The position numbers were made by a program, and so were the translations under genes. Positions 54,828-64,000 of a stretch of DNA of 64,000 bases are shown one piece after another; positions within the stretch are counted from its first letter, which is position 1; the number at the start of each line of letters is the position of its first letter. Source of the stretch: Erinaceus europaeus (Eukaryota; Chordata; Mammalia; Eulipotyphla; Erinaceidae); the NCBI RefSeq assembly GCF_950295315.1, contig NW_026647189.1, forward strand, positions 1 through 64,000, read 5' to 3'. The notes under the pieces are model-generated. The model saw only the letters and a program-made list of their open reading frames with translations, had not been told where the DNA came from and made no database searches.

Positions 54828-56630
54828 AAGGGAGTTCGGAGGTAGCGCAGCGGGTTTATCGCAGGTCGCACAGCCTAAGGATCCTGGTTCGAGCCCCCAG
54901 CTCCCCACCTGCAGGGGCCTGGCCTCACAGTAGGTGAAGCAGGTCTGCAGGTGTCTATCTTTCTCTCCCCATCTTCCCTTCTTCTCTTTTTCCCAGCTGA
55001 GTCCAGCTCAGTGCCATGGAGCCCTGCAGTCCGCGCCCTGAGGCCCCGTCGCCCCCACGCTGCATTGCTTAGCGTCGCGTCACGTCACGTCACGTCACCC
55101 CCATGCGCATTGCGTTGCGTCACGTCACGTCACCCCACGCCGCTTTGCGTCGCGTCACGTCACCCCCACGCCGCATTGCGTTGAGTTGCGTCGCACCCAT
55201 AGGCCCCAGCGCTGGGGGCCAGGGTCTGAGACTTGAGCGCCAGGCCACGACTGTGCGGAGGCTCCCGGCGTGGAAGTACTGCTGGGGAGTCACGACGGTG
55301 CTGTGCTGGACAGCAGCGGCCATGTCCATCGTGCTCGGCCCATCTACTGCCATTCCTCCAATTCCAAGTAAGTGGCCCCCGGTGCCACCCGTCCTGGAAG
55401 GCTCGGGTGTCGCGCCCGCCCAGGAAGGTGCTGGGTGGGGGGAGGGGCGAAGTCGGGGTACAGCCACAGAGGCGCCAGCGCCGCTGGGCCCCTTACCCCG
55501 GGCCAGGCGCACCCCGAAGAGGTGGCTGCGCGCCCCCCCCCCAACCACCAGGACCCAGCGGCCTTGAGCAGGGCAGTCCCCGGATAAGGGCCATGCGCAC
55601 CCCTGGCAGGGGCCCACCCGGGGGAGGTGTGCGCGAGCCCCCAGACCCCACACCCCGGGCAGGGACACCCTGGAAGGGTGGCTGCTCGCCCCAGATCCCG
55701 CTGTTTTCGGCTTCCAGGAGCGCAAGCACAGGGACCCCGTCTGAGAGTCTGGGTAGCCGGCCTTCCCTTTCCTTCCAGCCAGGAGAGGGGTCCTGGGGTC
55801 CCAGGGCCTTGCCCAGCATGTCCATGCCTGCGGCTCCGAGCGCCCTGAGGGTGAGGACCCGCCCGGGCAGCTCGAGGCCGGGCAGTGAGCCTCCCGCCCA
55901 CCACAACCGCCCAGGCAGGAGGGGACCCCGGTGGAACCCACCAGCCTGCCTTGGCTTCGGGAGTGGCCAGGCCCAGAGAACTTTCCACACGCCCGCCCAT
56001 CGAAATGTGCGCCCGCTGTCCTTCCTTGGTGTGGCCCACGACGAGGTCCTCGGGGGACTGCTATTTGGAATCCTGAACCTGAAGTTTGGCCTGGGGCAAC
56101 ATGGCGAGCCGGGCTCCCAGACTAAGGTGAAGGCCTGGGCACAGGGTGTGGGTCCAGGTTGGGGGGGTCTCCTCACACCTCTAGAACTGGAGTGTTTTCT
56201 CTGCCTCTGTCTCTCTCGAAGAGACATGCATTTCAGAGCTGTGCCCCATGGTGGCTGGCTGGAACCCCTGTTGAGCTGTTTGCCAGGCTGCTGGTTGGGT
56301 CTCAGCTGAGGGTCTGGCACTTTGCAAACTGCTGGTCCAGGGAGGCCACTCCCAGTGCCCCCCCACCCCTTTCAGGAGGCCTGGGCCTGGCTGGGCTCCT
56401 TGTGCCATGGGGGATGGGCGGGGGGCGCCTGGGGCTCTTGTGTCTGCGAGGACAGTCCTGGGGGGACTGCAGTCCGCCTGCGCACAACAGGGCGGCCAGG
56501 GCACTGGCAGGTGGGAGCTGCAATAGGAGCTGGGCAGAGCCAGGCAGGAGCCAATCTTGGAGCTGGGTAGGAACCGGACAGGAACTGTGGTTTTAAAAAA
56601 AAAGGAAATTAAAAAAAAAAGGAAAAAAAA
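54828..56630 (+). repeat. GC-rich composite element with SINE-A head, copy 2
   Basis: In order: a SINE-A tRNA-like head and body (54828-54965), a CpG-rich leader, a CACGTC-based minisatellite (55070-55200), about 1.4 kb of GC-rich sequence and an A-rich tail (56594-56630). A potential splice donor (CAA|GTAAGT) occurs at about 55368. A SINE head plus minisatellite plus GC-rich body plus A tail resembles the composite plan of SVA-like elements of apes, but I know no such hedgehog family. A retrocopied or captured CpG-island exon is an alternative. Confidence 0.6.
55070..55200 (+). repeat. CACGTC minisatellite
   Basis: About three degenerate units of 35-45 bases are built from runs of CACGT alternating with CCCCACGCCGCATTGCGTTG-like segments. 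Each CACGT contains a CpG and an E-box-like CACGTC core. Copy 1 (43080-43145) retains it only in CpG-depleted, shortened form. Confidence 0.8.
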
Positions 56631-56631
56631 T

Positions 56632-56755
56632 GTTACTTATTAATACAAAAAAGAGAAGCAGAGCATGACTATGGCACATGCAATGCTGGGGATTGAATTC
56701 AGGACTTAATGCCTACAGATCCACTGCCCTAGCCATTTTGCAATTCTAGAGTATA
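56632..56755 (-). mobile_element. SINE-C
   Basis: The partner of 44395-44525, directly after the A-rich tail of the composite element. Confidence 0.82.
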
Positions 56756-56844
56756 AATAGGTTATTTTATTTTTTTGGTGTTGTTGTCACCAAGGTCTCA
56801 TTGTCTACCTTTCTTTTTTTTCTTTTCTATTCTTTTCCACTCTT

Positions 56845-57388
56845 TTTAATTTTTTTTTTTGTGAAGACAGGTGTGTGGCACTGTTTTTTTTTTAAACTCT
56901 TTTTTTTTTATTCCCCAGTTTCCCATTTAACAATACAACCCCCACTATTTAATTCATCATTTTTCATGGACCTGTATTCTCCCCACCCACCCATCCACCC
57001 CAGAGTCTTTTACTTTGGTGTAATACTCCAATTCCATTTCAGGTTCCACTTGTGTTTTCTTTTCTAATCTTGTTTTTCAACTTCGGCCTGAGAGTGAGAT
57101 CATCCCGTATTCATCCTTCTGTTTCTGACTTATTTCACTCAACATGATTTTTTCAAGGTCCATCCAAGATCGACTGAAAACGGTGAAGTCACCATTTTTT
57201 ACAGCTGAGTAGTATTCCATTGTGTATATATACCACAACTTGCTCAGCCACTCATCTGTTGTTGGACACCTGGGTTGCTTCCAGGTTTTGGATATTACAA
57301 ATTGTGCTGCCAAGAACATATGTGTACACAGATCTTTTTGGATGGATGTGTTGGGTTCCTTAGGATATATCCCCAGGTGGGGAATATA
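56845..57388 (-). mobile_element. L1 3' end, copy-2 specific
   Basis: In reverse, the C-terminus of L1 ORF2 is readable (WYIYTMEYYSAVKNGDF, SWMDLEKIMLSE), followed by a 3' UTR and A-rich end near 56895. The copy 1 site near 44610 lacks it, so it is a 5'-truncated insertion after the duplication. Confidence 0.88.
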
Positions 57389-57389
57389 T

Positions 57390-57678
57390 CCTTTTTAAAT
57401 TTTTATTTATTTTTCCTTTTGGTTTCCCTTGTTGCTTAACATTGTTGTGGTTATTAATGTCGTTGTTGTTGGATAGGACAGAGAGAAATGGAGAGAGGAG
57501 GGGAAGACAGAGAGGGGGAGAGAAAGACAGACACCTGCAGACCTGCTTCACCACCTGTAAATGGACTCCCCTGCAGGTGGGGAGCCAGGAGCTCGAACCA
57601 CGAACCGCGATCTTTCCTCCGGTCCTTGAGCTTTGCGCCATGTGCGCTTAACCCGCTGTGCCACCACCCGACTCCAAC
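57390..57678 (-). mobile_element. SINE-A
   Basis: The partner of 44615. It has a small GAACCACGAACCGCGATC duplication in the box region. Confidence 0.9.
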
Positions 57679-57720
57679 TGTCTCCGTCTCTTAACACTTT
57701 TTAAATAAGATTATAATATA

Positions 57721-57828
57721 GTCCTAGCTTTGATAGTACATATACTGAAATTGGCATGATACAGAGAAGATTATCATGGCCCCTGCTCAAGGATTACACA
57801 CAAATTCATGAAGTGTACCATATTTTTT
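57721..57828 (+). pseudogene. U6 snRNA retrocopy, copy 2
   Basis: This is the duplicate of the U6 copy at 44944. It keeps GATACAGAGAAGAT intact but has ATCATGG for AGCATGG and other changes at the 5' stem. It sits at the same position relative to SINE-A and SINE-C as in copy 1, so it was inherited by duplication. There is no recognisable promoter. Confidence 0.88.
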
Positions 57829-57896
57829 CAAAAAAGTTTATAAAATATATGTACACATATAAATAATTAAAATCTTTTAAAGATCCAGTTAATGCA

Positions 57897-58026
57897 AGCT
57901 GGGAGGTGGTTCAGTGGTAAGAGGTCTGGATTTGCATGTGTGGGATCCTAGGTCTGTCTGAACCCTGTTTCTACATATGCTGGAGCTCTTTTAAAAGATT
58001 TATTAATTAGTGAGGGAGAAAGGGAG

Positions 58027-58067
<41 letters not shown>

Positions 58068-58510
58068 CACTGTAGCATCTGTCTGTAACATGTGATGCTG
58101 GTGGTAGAATTCAGGACCTCATGCTTGAGTACAAAACTCCAACCATTGTGCCAGCCTCCAGCGCTGCAGATTGGCTTTTTTGAAAAAAATCATGGTAATA
58201 TTGTTCTCTTAACTGTACATCTTTTAAGTAACACGAAGACTTTTTAAAAATTTTTCTCAAATATTGTGCCTGGGGATCAATCCCACCCAGAACCTTGCAC
58301 CTGCATGGGACAGCTGAGAAGCCTCCCCGCCAGTCTACATTCTGTATCCTTTAAGAGAGGGAGACATGCAAAGCACTGCTCCTCTATGCAGGGAGTCCCT
58401 CCCATTGCCTGCCTGTGGTGTGCACTTGCAGTGTGGAGGATCAGACCCCCAGCCACATGCTACATAAAGCATGTGCTTTACCCCCTGAGCTGCCTTCTGG
58501 TCCTGAGTTT
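57897..58510. mobile_element. Inverted SINE-C pair and a further reverse tRNA-SINE
   Basis: Partners of 45120-45402 and 45495-45700. The last one is more complete here, with its tRNA-like head at TTACCCCCTGAGCTGCCTTC. Confidence 0.78.
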
Positions 58511-58627
58511 GATTCCTGGCATTGCATGTACCATAATGATGCTCTCATTCTCTTTTATGAATAAAAAAGTTATGTATGTACTTGCATAACAATTCCCAGT
58601 TTTCCATAAAGCAATCTATGTATCTTT

Positions 58628-58845
58628 TTTTTTGTTTGTTATAGGATAGCGACAGAGAGAAATTGAGAGAGAAGGGGGAGATAGAGAGGAATAGAGACAG
58701 AGAGACACCTGCAGACCTGCTTTACTACCTGTAAAGCGACTCCTCTGCAGGTGGGGAGCAGGGGGCTTGAACCAGGATCTTAAACGGTCCTTGCTCTTTG
58801 TGCCATGTGGGCTTAGCCCACTGTGCTACTGTCTGGCTCCCTTAG
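58628..58845 (-). mobile_element. SINE-A
   Basis: The partner of 46465-46690, about 150 bases upstream of the MTRF1 exon in both copies. Confidence 0.88.
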
Positions 58846-58995
58846 GTATCATTTCTAAAGCCTGTTAAATCTAAAATGTTCTTAATCTTTTGTAGTAATT
58901 TCCTGATTCATGTTTTCTTGTCTTAAACATCTTAGTTCTGTTTAAGTTTGCCTTGTGGGAAGTCCCATCTGTCTTTGGTCTTGGTAATTTTCCAG

Positions 58996-59132
58996 GGCTT
59001 GTAGTTGAATGCCAGCAACAATGCTCCCAGATAAAAAACAAAGAAATTGCTCTGCATGTGCTTCGAGGTAGGCTTTACCAGAAGATTATAGAGAAAGACA
59101 GGTGTCAACAGCAAAATGCCAAAAGACTGCAG
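58996..59132 (+). CDS. MTRF1: MTRF1 internal exon, copy 2 (open)
   Basis: This 137-nt exon encodes part of the class I peptide-release-factor domain of a mitochondrial release factor, just after the GGQ loop. MTRF1 acts in the mitochondrial matrix on mitoribosomes. Directly visible: a pyrimidine-rich acceptor ending in TTTTCCAG at 58995, two bases completing a Gly codon (phase 1), then 45 sense codons (LVVECQQ...QIKNKEIAL...RLYQ..IIEKD...RLQ) and a GTAATA donor at 59133 (phase 0). The next exon at 63358 starts in the matching phase. LVVECQQ, IKNKEIA and IIEKD are characteristic of MTRF1 rather than the paralogue MTRF1L. Odd point: the family has Glu-Arg before SQIKNK, whereas this copy has Gln-Cys, the Cys coming from a CGC-to-TGC change. 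The exon may therefore be live, or an open but relaxed duplicate. The GGQ exon was not found upstream. Confidence 0.85.
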
Positions 59133-59155
59133 GTAATATATATATACATTTAAAT

Positions 59156-59220
59156 GAAAGAAAGAAAGAGAGAAAGAAAGACAGACAGAAAGAAAGAAAG
59201 AAAAAAAGAAAGAAAGAAAG
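59156..59220 (+). repeat. (GAAA)n microsatellite
   Basis: GAAAGAAAGAGAGAAAGAAAG-type tract. Copy 1 has only AAAAGAAAAAAAAGAAAGG here. Confidence 0.93.
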
Positions 59221-59632
59221 GTGGGGGTCAGGTGGTAGTGCAGGAGGTTGAGTGCAGGTGGTGCAAATCACAAGGACTGGTGTAGGGAACCTGGGTTGAG
59301 CCCCTGGCTGCCCACCTGCAGGGGGTCGATTCATAAGTGCTGAAGCAGGTCTGCAGATGTCTTATCTTTCTCTCCCTCTCTCTATCTTCCCCTCCTCTCT
59401 CTCTGTCCTATCCACAAACAATGACAGCAATAACAACAATAATAATAACCACAATAATTATAAAACAACAAGGGCAACAAAATGGAAAGGAAAAAAATAT
59501 TTATTTATTAATGAGAAGGAGTAAGGGAAGAACCAGAGCATCACTGTGACCTATGCAATGCCAGAGATTAAACTGAGAACTTCATGCTTTAGAGTCCAAT
59601 GTCTTATTCACTGTACCACCTCTCAGGACACT
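59221..59632. mobile_element. SINE-A (+) then SINE-C (-)
   Basis: Partners of 47045 and 47326. Confidence 0.87.
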
Positions 59633-59659
59633 GCAGATAAGATTTATTTAGTAGAATCA

Positions 59660-60060
59660 CTTAACAACTCTTCGAAGAGTCACTCTGCACATGCCTTACA
59701 TATGGGAGTCCCTGGGCTTGATTCCTGGCACCACTGAACAGCAACACAGATACAGCAAGCCAAGTTCAGTGGATAGTAGATCTGTGCTTAGGTCTCTATC
59801 TCAAAATTGTAAGCATTGAACTGAGAGATAGCTTATTGGTAAATTGCATACTGCACATGCAGGAGGCCCCAAGTTTGATCCCCAACATACAGAAGTTCTG
59901 AGTGGTGCCCTATCCATAAAAATAAATAAACGAAGGGGTCCAGACCTTGCTCCCCCAGTAGAGTGCACATCACATCACCATGCTTGCAGACTTGGTGTTG
60001 AGCCCTAACACAACATGGGAGCACCAGGCATGATGGCAGGTACTGTGATGTTTCTCACAT
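59660..60060 (+). mobile_element. Three decayed SINE-C-like copies
   Basis: Partners of 47480-47900. Confidence 0.6.
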
Positions 60061-60134
60061 GCTCTTTATCCCAGTTTTTCTATTTAATGTTTTTTAATTT
60101 TTAAAGTCAATTTTCTTATATATATATTAATATA

Positions 60135-60835
60135 TTTATTTATTATTGGACCCAGACAGAGAAATTGGGAGGAGAGGAGGAGTTAGAAAAGGAGAGAGAC
60201 AGAGAAACACCTGCAGCCTTGCTTTACCACTTGTGAAGCTTCCCCTACCCCCTGCAGCTGGGTCCAGGGACTTGAACATGATTCCTTATGCACTGAAATT
60301 TCTGTGCTTAACCAGATGCACCACTGTTGGCCCCTGTATATTTTATTCATTTATTATTTCCTGGATAGAAATTGAGAGGGAACAGAAGATGTAGAGGGGG
60401 AGACACAGAGAGACACCTGCAGCGCTGCCTCACCACTTGTGAAGCTTCTCCTCAGCTGGTTGTATCTTGGGCTTGAACCTTAGTCCTTGTGCATTATAAC
60501 ATGTTCACTCCACTGGTTACATCACCTCCCGGACCCCATTTTTTTCATTTTAAATTTAAAAGGAGAAAACATCTGTTGGCAGTAGTAGAATTATGTAGTA
60601 TAAAACTGTTGTACTAAAATACATCGATATATTCATCTTTTTTTAAAGGTCATTTTGTGAGTGCACATGTATAGTGTGAGAGGACCAATGTTCAAGCCCT
60701 TGATCGTCCCACTTGCAGGCAGAAGCTTCACAAGCAGTGAAACACTATCTTAATGTGTCTCACTTTCTTTTTCCACTCTATCTCCCCTTTCCATCTCTAT
60801 TTCTTTCTCTCTTACCAAACAAAAAGAAAAAAGAC
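60135..60835. mobile_element. Two SINE-B (-) and one SINE-B (+)
   Basis: 60135-60335, 60336-60538 (reverse) and 60655-60835 (forward). Same order as 47950-48690. Confidence 0.83.
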
Positions 60836-60844
60836 TTTTTAAAG

Positions 60845-61319
60845 GTTTCTTTATATTAAAAATGTTATTTCATTATTCTTGACCAAGTAAAAATATCTCA
60901 GGACATATAGAAAATATACTCCATTGAGAATAAGAAATAACTTGAATGTTTAGGCTCTCTGTGTCTGTGCCAGAAGGGGTTTGCTAAGAAGTAATGGTTG
61001 GGAAATGTGAATTCCTACCTTCAAGTCTACCTACTGATGCTCCTATGCAATCTAAGACCTTTGCAAGCAAGGGATTAATATATCATTTGCACTGTCACTT
61101 ACACTACTGCAGGCTCAAGCAAGGGTAGGGAAAGTGGAAAGGACAAAAGTAGGAAAAACTAAGATATCTAAATCAAAGTGACTAGTGACAGTTACTATAA
61201 TGCTTACTGTTATGCAACCTACTTTTCCTAAAATGCTACAAGGTTTATTGCAAATAACTAGAAAATCTGGGTATTTTGGGCTTCCACATTCTCTTTCAAC
61301 ACCATTCAGGTTTTACTTT
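60845..61319. other. Intronic unique DNA, copy 2
   Basis: The partner of 48691-49164. No exon recognised. Confidence 0.6.
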
Positions 61320-61985
61320 TGTTTGTAAAGATTTATTAATGAGAGAAATAGGGGAGAGGAAGAAGGAGAACCACAGCATCACTCTGACACATCTGATTCC
61401 GGAGACCAAATTTGAGACCTCACACCTAAGAACTCCAAAGCTTTATCCACTGCACAAACTCCCAGACAGTGGCAGCCTTTATTTTTTTATAATTTAAAAT
61501 ATTATGATACTTTGCTTACTTAAGAGGCAAAATATTTATACAATCTGAAGAGAACAAGAGTATACATACTTTGCTTATTTAAATGATACATACACTTTAG
61601 TAGAACTTACACATTTGAATAAAACTACATACATATGTAATTCAAAATCTAGGAAATATCGAAAAATGTAGTGGGGGAAAAACCCTTTCTTGCCCCTTGA
61701 CCTTAGACTCTATAAGTAGAAAATATTAGAGTATGGTTTTTTTAATGAATTAATTTATGTTCCCTTTTTTGTTGCCCTTGTTTAACATTGTTGTAGTTAT
61801 TGATGTTGTTGTTGTTGGATAGGACAGATAGAAATGGAGAGAGGAGGGGAAGACAGAGGGGGAGAGAAAGACAGATACCTGCAGACCTGCTTCACTGCTT
61901 GTGAAGTACCTTTCCTGCAGGTGGGGAGCTGGGGGCCAGAACCAGGATCCTTCTGCTGGTCCTTGCGCTTTGCAGTATGGTCTTG
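61320..61985 (-). mobile_element. SINE-C and head-less SINE-A
   Basis: SINE-C 61320-61472 and SINE-A 61745-61985, separated by AT-rich intron. Partners of 49165 and 49590. Confidence 0.85.
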
Positions 61986-62105
61986 GCAGAGCTATTTATT
62001 TCTGAACCCACAGGGAGTCGTAATAAATCTTTGTAATAATATGTTTTATTTTACAACTTGAAAGTATCGTAATTTCCATAAAAAATTTCATAAAAATGAC
62101 CTTTA

Positions 62106-62373
62106 CAGACTGGGAGTATGGACCGACCAGTCAACGCCCATGTTCAGCGGGGAAGCAATTACAGAAGCCAGACCCTCTACCTTCTGCAACCCTCAACGAC
62201 CCTGGGTCCATGCTCCCAGAGGGCTAGAGAATGGGAAGGCTATCATGGGAGAGGGTGGGTTATGGGGATTGGGTGGTGGGAATTGTGTGGAGTTGTACCC
62301 CTCCTACCTTATGCTTTTGTTCACTAATCCTTTCTTAAATTAAAAATTTAAATAAATAAAAAAAAATTAAAAA
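62106..62373 (+). mobile_element. PAR retroposon, 5'-truncated recent insertion
   Basis: It is flanked by AAAAATGACCTTTA (62092-62105, 62374-62387) and ends in an A-rich tail. The copy 1 site at about 49936 has the target once and no insert. It proves that PAR moves by target-primed reverse transcription. Confidence 0.93.
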
Positions 62374-62514
62374 AAAAATGACCTTTAAACCAATTTTCTC
62401 TTTAGAGAGTTATGATACAAATCCTGAATAGAAACAGCTTGAGAAAGAAGTTTGAGTTAACACATTATTAAACTTGCTGGAGAACGGACTGATGTGGGTA
62501 AAATATAGCTTTTT

Positions 62515-62822
62515 AATTATTTTTAATTTCATGAACTACAGAAAGGGGTAGAGGGGCACAGAAGCAGCACTCTAACATATGCAGTGCTTGGGATTGGACT
62601 CAGGACCTACAATTTAGAAACTCTAATTTCTTCCATGGTGCAACCTACCCATCTTCAGAGATATTTTTCTTTTGTTCTAAAGATCTTATTTATTCATTAA
62701 TGAGAGAGAGAGGAGCAGGGAGAATCTGCACGTTACTCTGGTATATGTGGCACTGGGAATTGAACTTGGGACCTCATGCCTGAGAATCCTGTACTTTATC
62801 CACTCTGCCTCCTTCTCCCAGA
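62515..62822 (-). mobile_element. Two reverse SINE-C copies
   Basis: Partners of 50065-50397. Confidence 0.8.
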
Positions 62823-62877
62823 CCACTGATAATTTGGCTTTGATTGGAACTGGAACTACTGAAGAAGCACTCTTGGG

Positions 62878-63160
62878 GGCTGGGTGGTAGTGCAGCCAGC
62901 GGGTTAAGCACCCATGGCACAAAGCTTAAGGTTAGGGTTTGGGATCCTGGTTTGAGCTCCCCACCTGCAGGGATGTAACTCCACAAGAAGTGAAGCAGGT
63001 CTGCAGGTGTCTGTATTTCTCTCCTACTCCTTGTCTCCCCCCCACCCTTAATTTCTCTGTCCTATCCAGCAACAATGATAAACAAAAAGAACAACAAAGG
63101 ACGGGGGGGATGGCCTCCAGGAGCAGTGGATTTGTAGTGCAGGAGGCAAAAGAAAAAGAA
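62878..63160 (+). mobile_element. SINE-A, long form
   Basis: The partner of 50443. It lies about 200 bases upstream of the MTRF1 exon at 63358. Confidence 0.87.
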
Positions 63161-63357
63161 ACACTCTTACTCCATAAGTAAACCTGAGATAACAAGAGTC
63201 TTAAACAATTAAGTTCCTTCTGCTCTTGCTCTTGTCAATTGTATGTGTCTGACCTTCAGAAATAGAAATCTTTAGAAGAAAATTTACAAGTGCCTTTTCC
63301 ATTATAGTAAAGATAGTGATTGTGTTAAAATGTGAATTCCTTTCTATCTCTGCACAG

Positions 63358-63456
63358 GTTGGAACAGGAGCCCAGTCAGAAAGAATTCGGACCTACAATT
63401 TTACCCAGAAGAGAGTCACTGACCACAGGGTAGGATATGAAGTCCAAGATATTAAG
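63358..63456 (+). CDS. MTRF1: MTRF1 next exon, copy 2 (open)
   Basis: This 99-nt exon encodes exactly 33 codons and continues the release-factor domain from the exon ending at 59132. The acceptor is a pyrimidine tract ending CTCTGCACAG at 63357 and the donor is AAG|GTAATA at 63457. It is phase 0 at the start and keeps frame to the donor. The peptide has the family signature [16 protein letters not shown], where RTYNF and DHR are conserved in bacterial and mitochondrial release factors. YEVQDIK at the end fits MTRF1. The terminal exon, expected to encode the C-terminal helices, is not in the remaining 540 bases, which hold SINE and unrecognised sequence. Compared with copy 1 there are 7 differences in 99 bases; copy 2 has CAG where copy 1 has TAG. 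Confidence 0.88.
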
Positions 63457-63512
63457 GTAATATTACTGAATGTGCTTACTGTATCTTTGATTTATTAAGG
63501 AATCAAATTTCG

Positions 63513-63790
63513 GGGCCTGGTGGTAGCACAACAGGTTAAGCATACATGGTGCAAAGAAGCCACCTGGCAGCGGTCCCAGTTCATGCAGATGCATGTGGTC
63601 CTGGTGATACTGCGGGGCCCATCCATGCTGGCTCTGGGCACAGCTCAGTGCCCCCCATCTGTGCAGTACTTAGGGGCCGGGGAGCCCACAGTGGACCACA
63701 GGACAGCAGCAAGACCCCTGTGTCGCCCTAGTTACAACATCTTCACTGGAGTGACTGTCAGTATCACCTAGAGATGCCTGCTAGCCATAT
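63513..63790 (+). other. SINE-A head joined to unrecognised GC-rich sequence
   Basis: A SINE-A head (63513-63558) runs into about 230 bases of unknown GC-rich sequence. A forward frame ends at a stop at 63771 (its last residues are NIFTGVTVSIT). I recognise no protein. It may be a captured or retrocopied fragment. Confidence 0.4.
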
Positions 63791-63799
63791 GCTGCTGGG

Positions 63800-64000
63800 C
63801 ATTTCAGTGTTTGTTTTGCCTTTCTTTTATATTATTTTTTATATAGTCTCTTTTGTTGCCCTTTTTTATTGTTGTTGTATTTATTAGTATTGATGTCATC
63901 CTTGTTAGACAGGACAGAGAAAAATTGAGAAAGGAGGGGAAGACAGACGGGGAGAGAAAGACAACTGTAGATCTGCCTCACTGCCTGTGAAGCAACTCCC
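63800..64000 (-). mobile_element. SINE-A, cut by window end
   Basis: Reverse tail and body (TTGTTGCCCTTTTTTATTG to GTGAAGCAACTCCC). The head lies beyond the window. Confidence 0.87.

Larger units (their letters stand above)
52852..63522 (+). repeat. Tandem segmental duplication, copy 2
   Basis: This partner of 41793-51104 is about 1.36 kb longer. The excess comes mainly from roughly 1 kb at 53910-54935 that is missing from copy 1, an L1 3' end (56845-57388) and a retroposon at 62106-62373. Copy 1 in turn keeps sequence near 45720-46340 that is reduced here. The two copies are separated by about 1.75 kb of SINE-rich DNA. Confidence 0.9.

Noticed and set aside
55120..56320. Long overlapping frames (358, 273, 275 and 231 codons) in the composite element
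   Set aside because: They overlap on opposite strands, and copy 1 (43.1-44.4 kb) does not preserve them. No protein family was recognised.

Overview
This is vertebrate nuclear DNA from a mammal: AT-rich and dense in retroposons, with short coding exons flanked by splice signals. Three tRNA-derived SINE families fill it. SINE-A has a head resembling GGCGGTAGCGCAGCGGGTTAA, a CT-rich body and an ACAA/AATAAAT tail; a longer form carries a CTCCAGGAGCAGTGG trailer. SINE-B has a head resembling GGTGGTGGCACACCTGGTT and a CCAATAAATAAAGAT tail. SINE-C is shorter and older, resembling GAGGTGGTGCAGTGG..., with a TTAATAAATAAA tail. From memory, SINE-A and SINE-B match the ERI-type SINEs of hedgehogs (Erinaceidae), so I infer Erinaceus or a close relative. 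No microbial or plasmid features are present.

Layout. 1-16.4 kb is intergenic or intronic DNA with SINEs, a minus-strand L1 remnant (5.6-7.1 kb) and simple repeats. 16.6-19.3 kb is a GC-rich, CpG-containing block duplicated in tandem. 19.3-32 kb is more SINEs and L1 pieces. 32.7-38.3 kb is a rearranged second copy of material from 1-4 kb and 25.9-27.4 kb. It carries a lone LTR, a stray piece of the 16-19 kb GC-rich block and a YBX1 processed pseudogene. 38.3-41.8 kb is a minus-strand L1 with a decayed ORF1, an internally deleted ORF2 and a long 5' UTR.

41.8-63.5 kb is the main biological feature: a head-to-tail duplication of about 9.3 kb and 10.7 kb. Each copy carries two exons of the mitochondrial release-factor gene MTRF1 on the + strand, a U6 snRNA retrocopy and a GC-rich composite element. 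In copy 1 both exons are broken, by a frameshift and an in-frame TAG. In copy 2 both are open and correctly spliced in phase, but a normally conserved Glu-Arg pair is changed. The upstream exons, including the one with the GGQ catalytic motif, and the final exon were not found, so the window holds only part of the gene or a duplicated fragment of it.

Few genes act here. The content is mainly a record of duplication, retroposition and decay, and the duplicate pairs give full-site/empty-site comparisons that order many insertions. I found no operon, CRISPR array, functional RNA gene or new molecular system. Coordinates of repeat edges are read by eye and may be off by about 5-20 bases unless a target-site duplication (TSD) is quoted.
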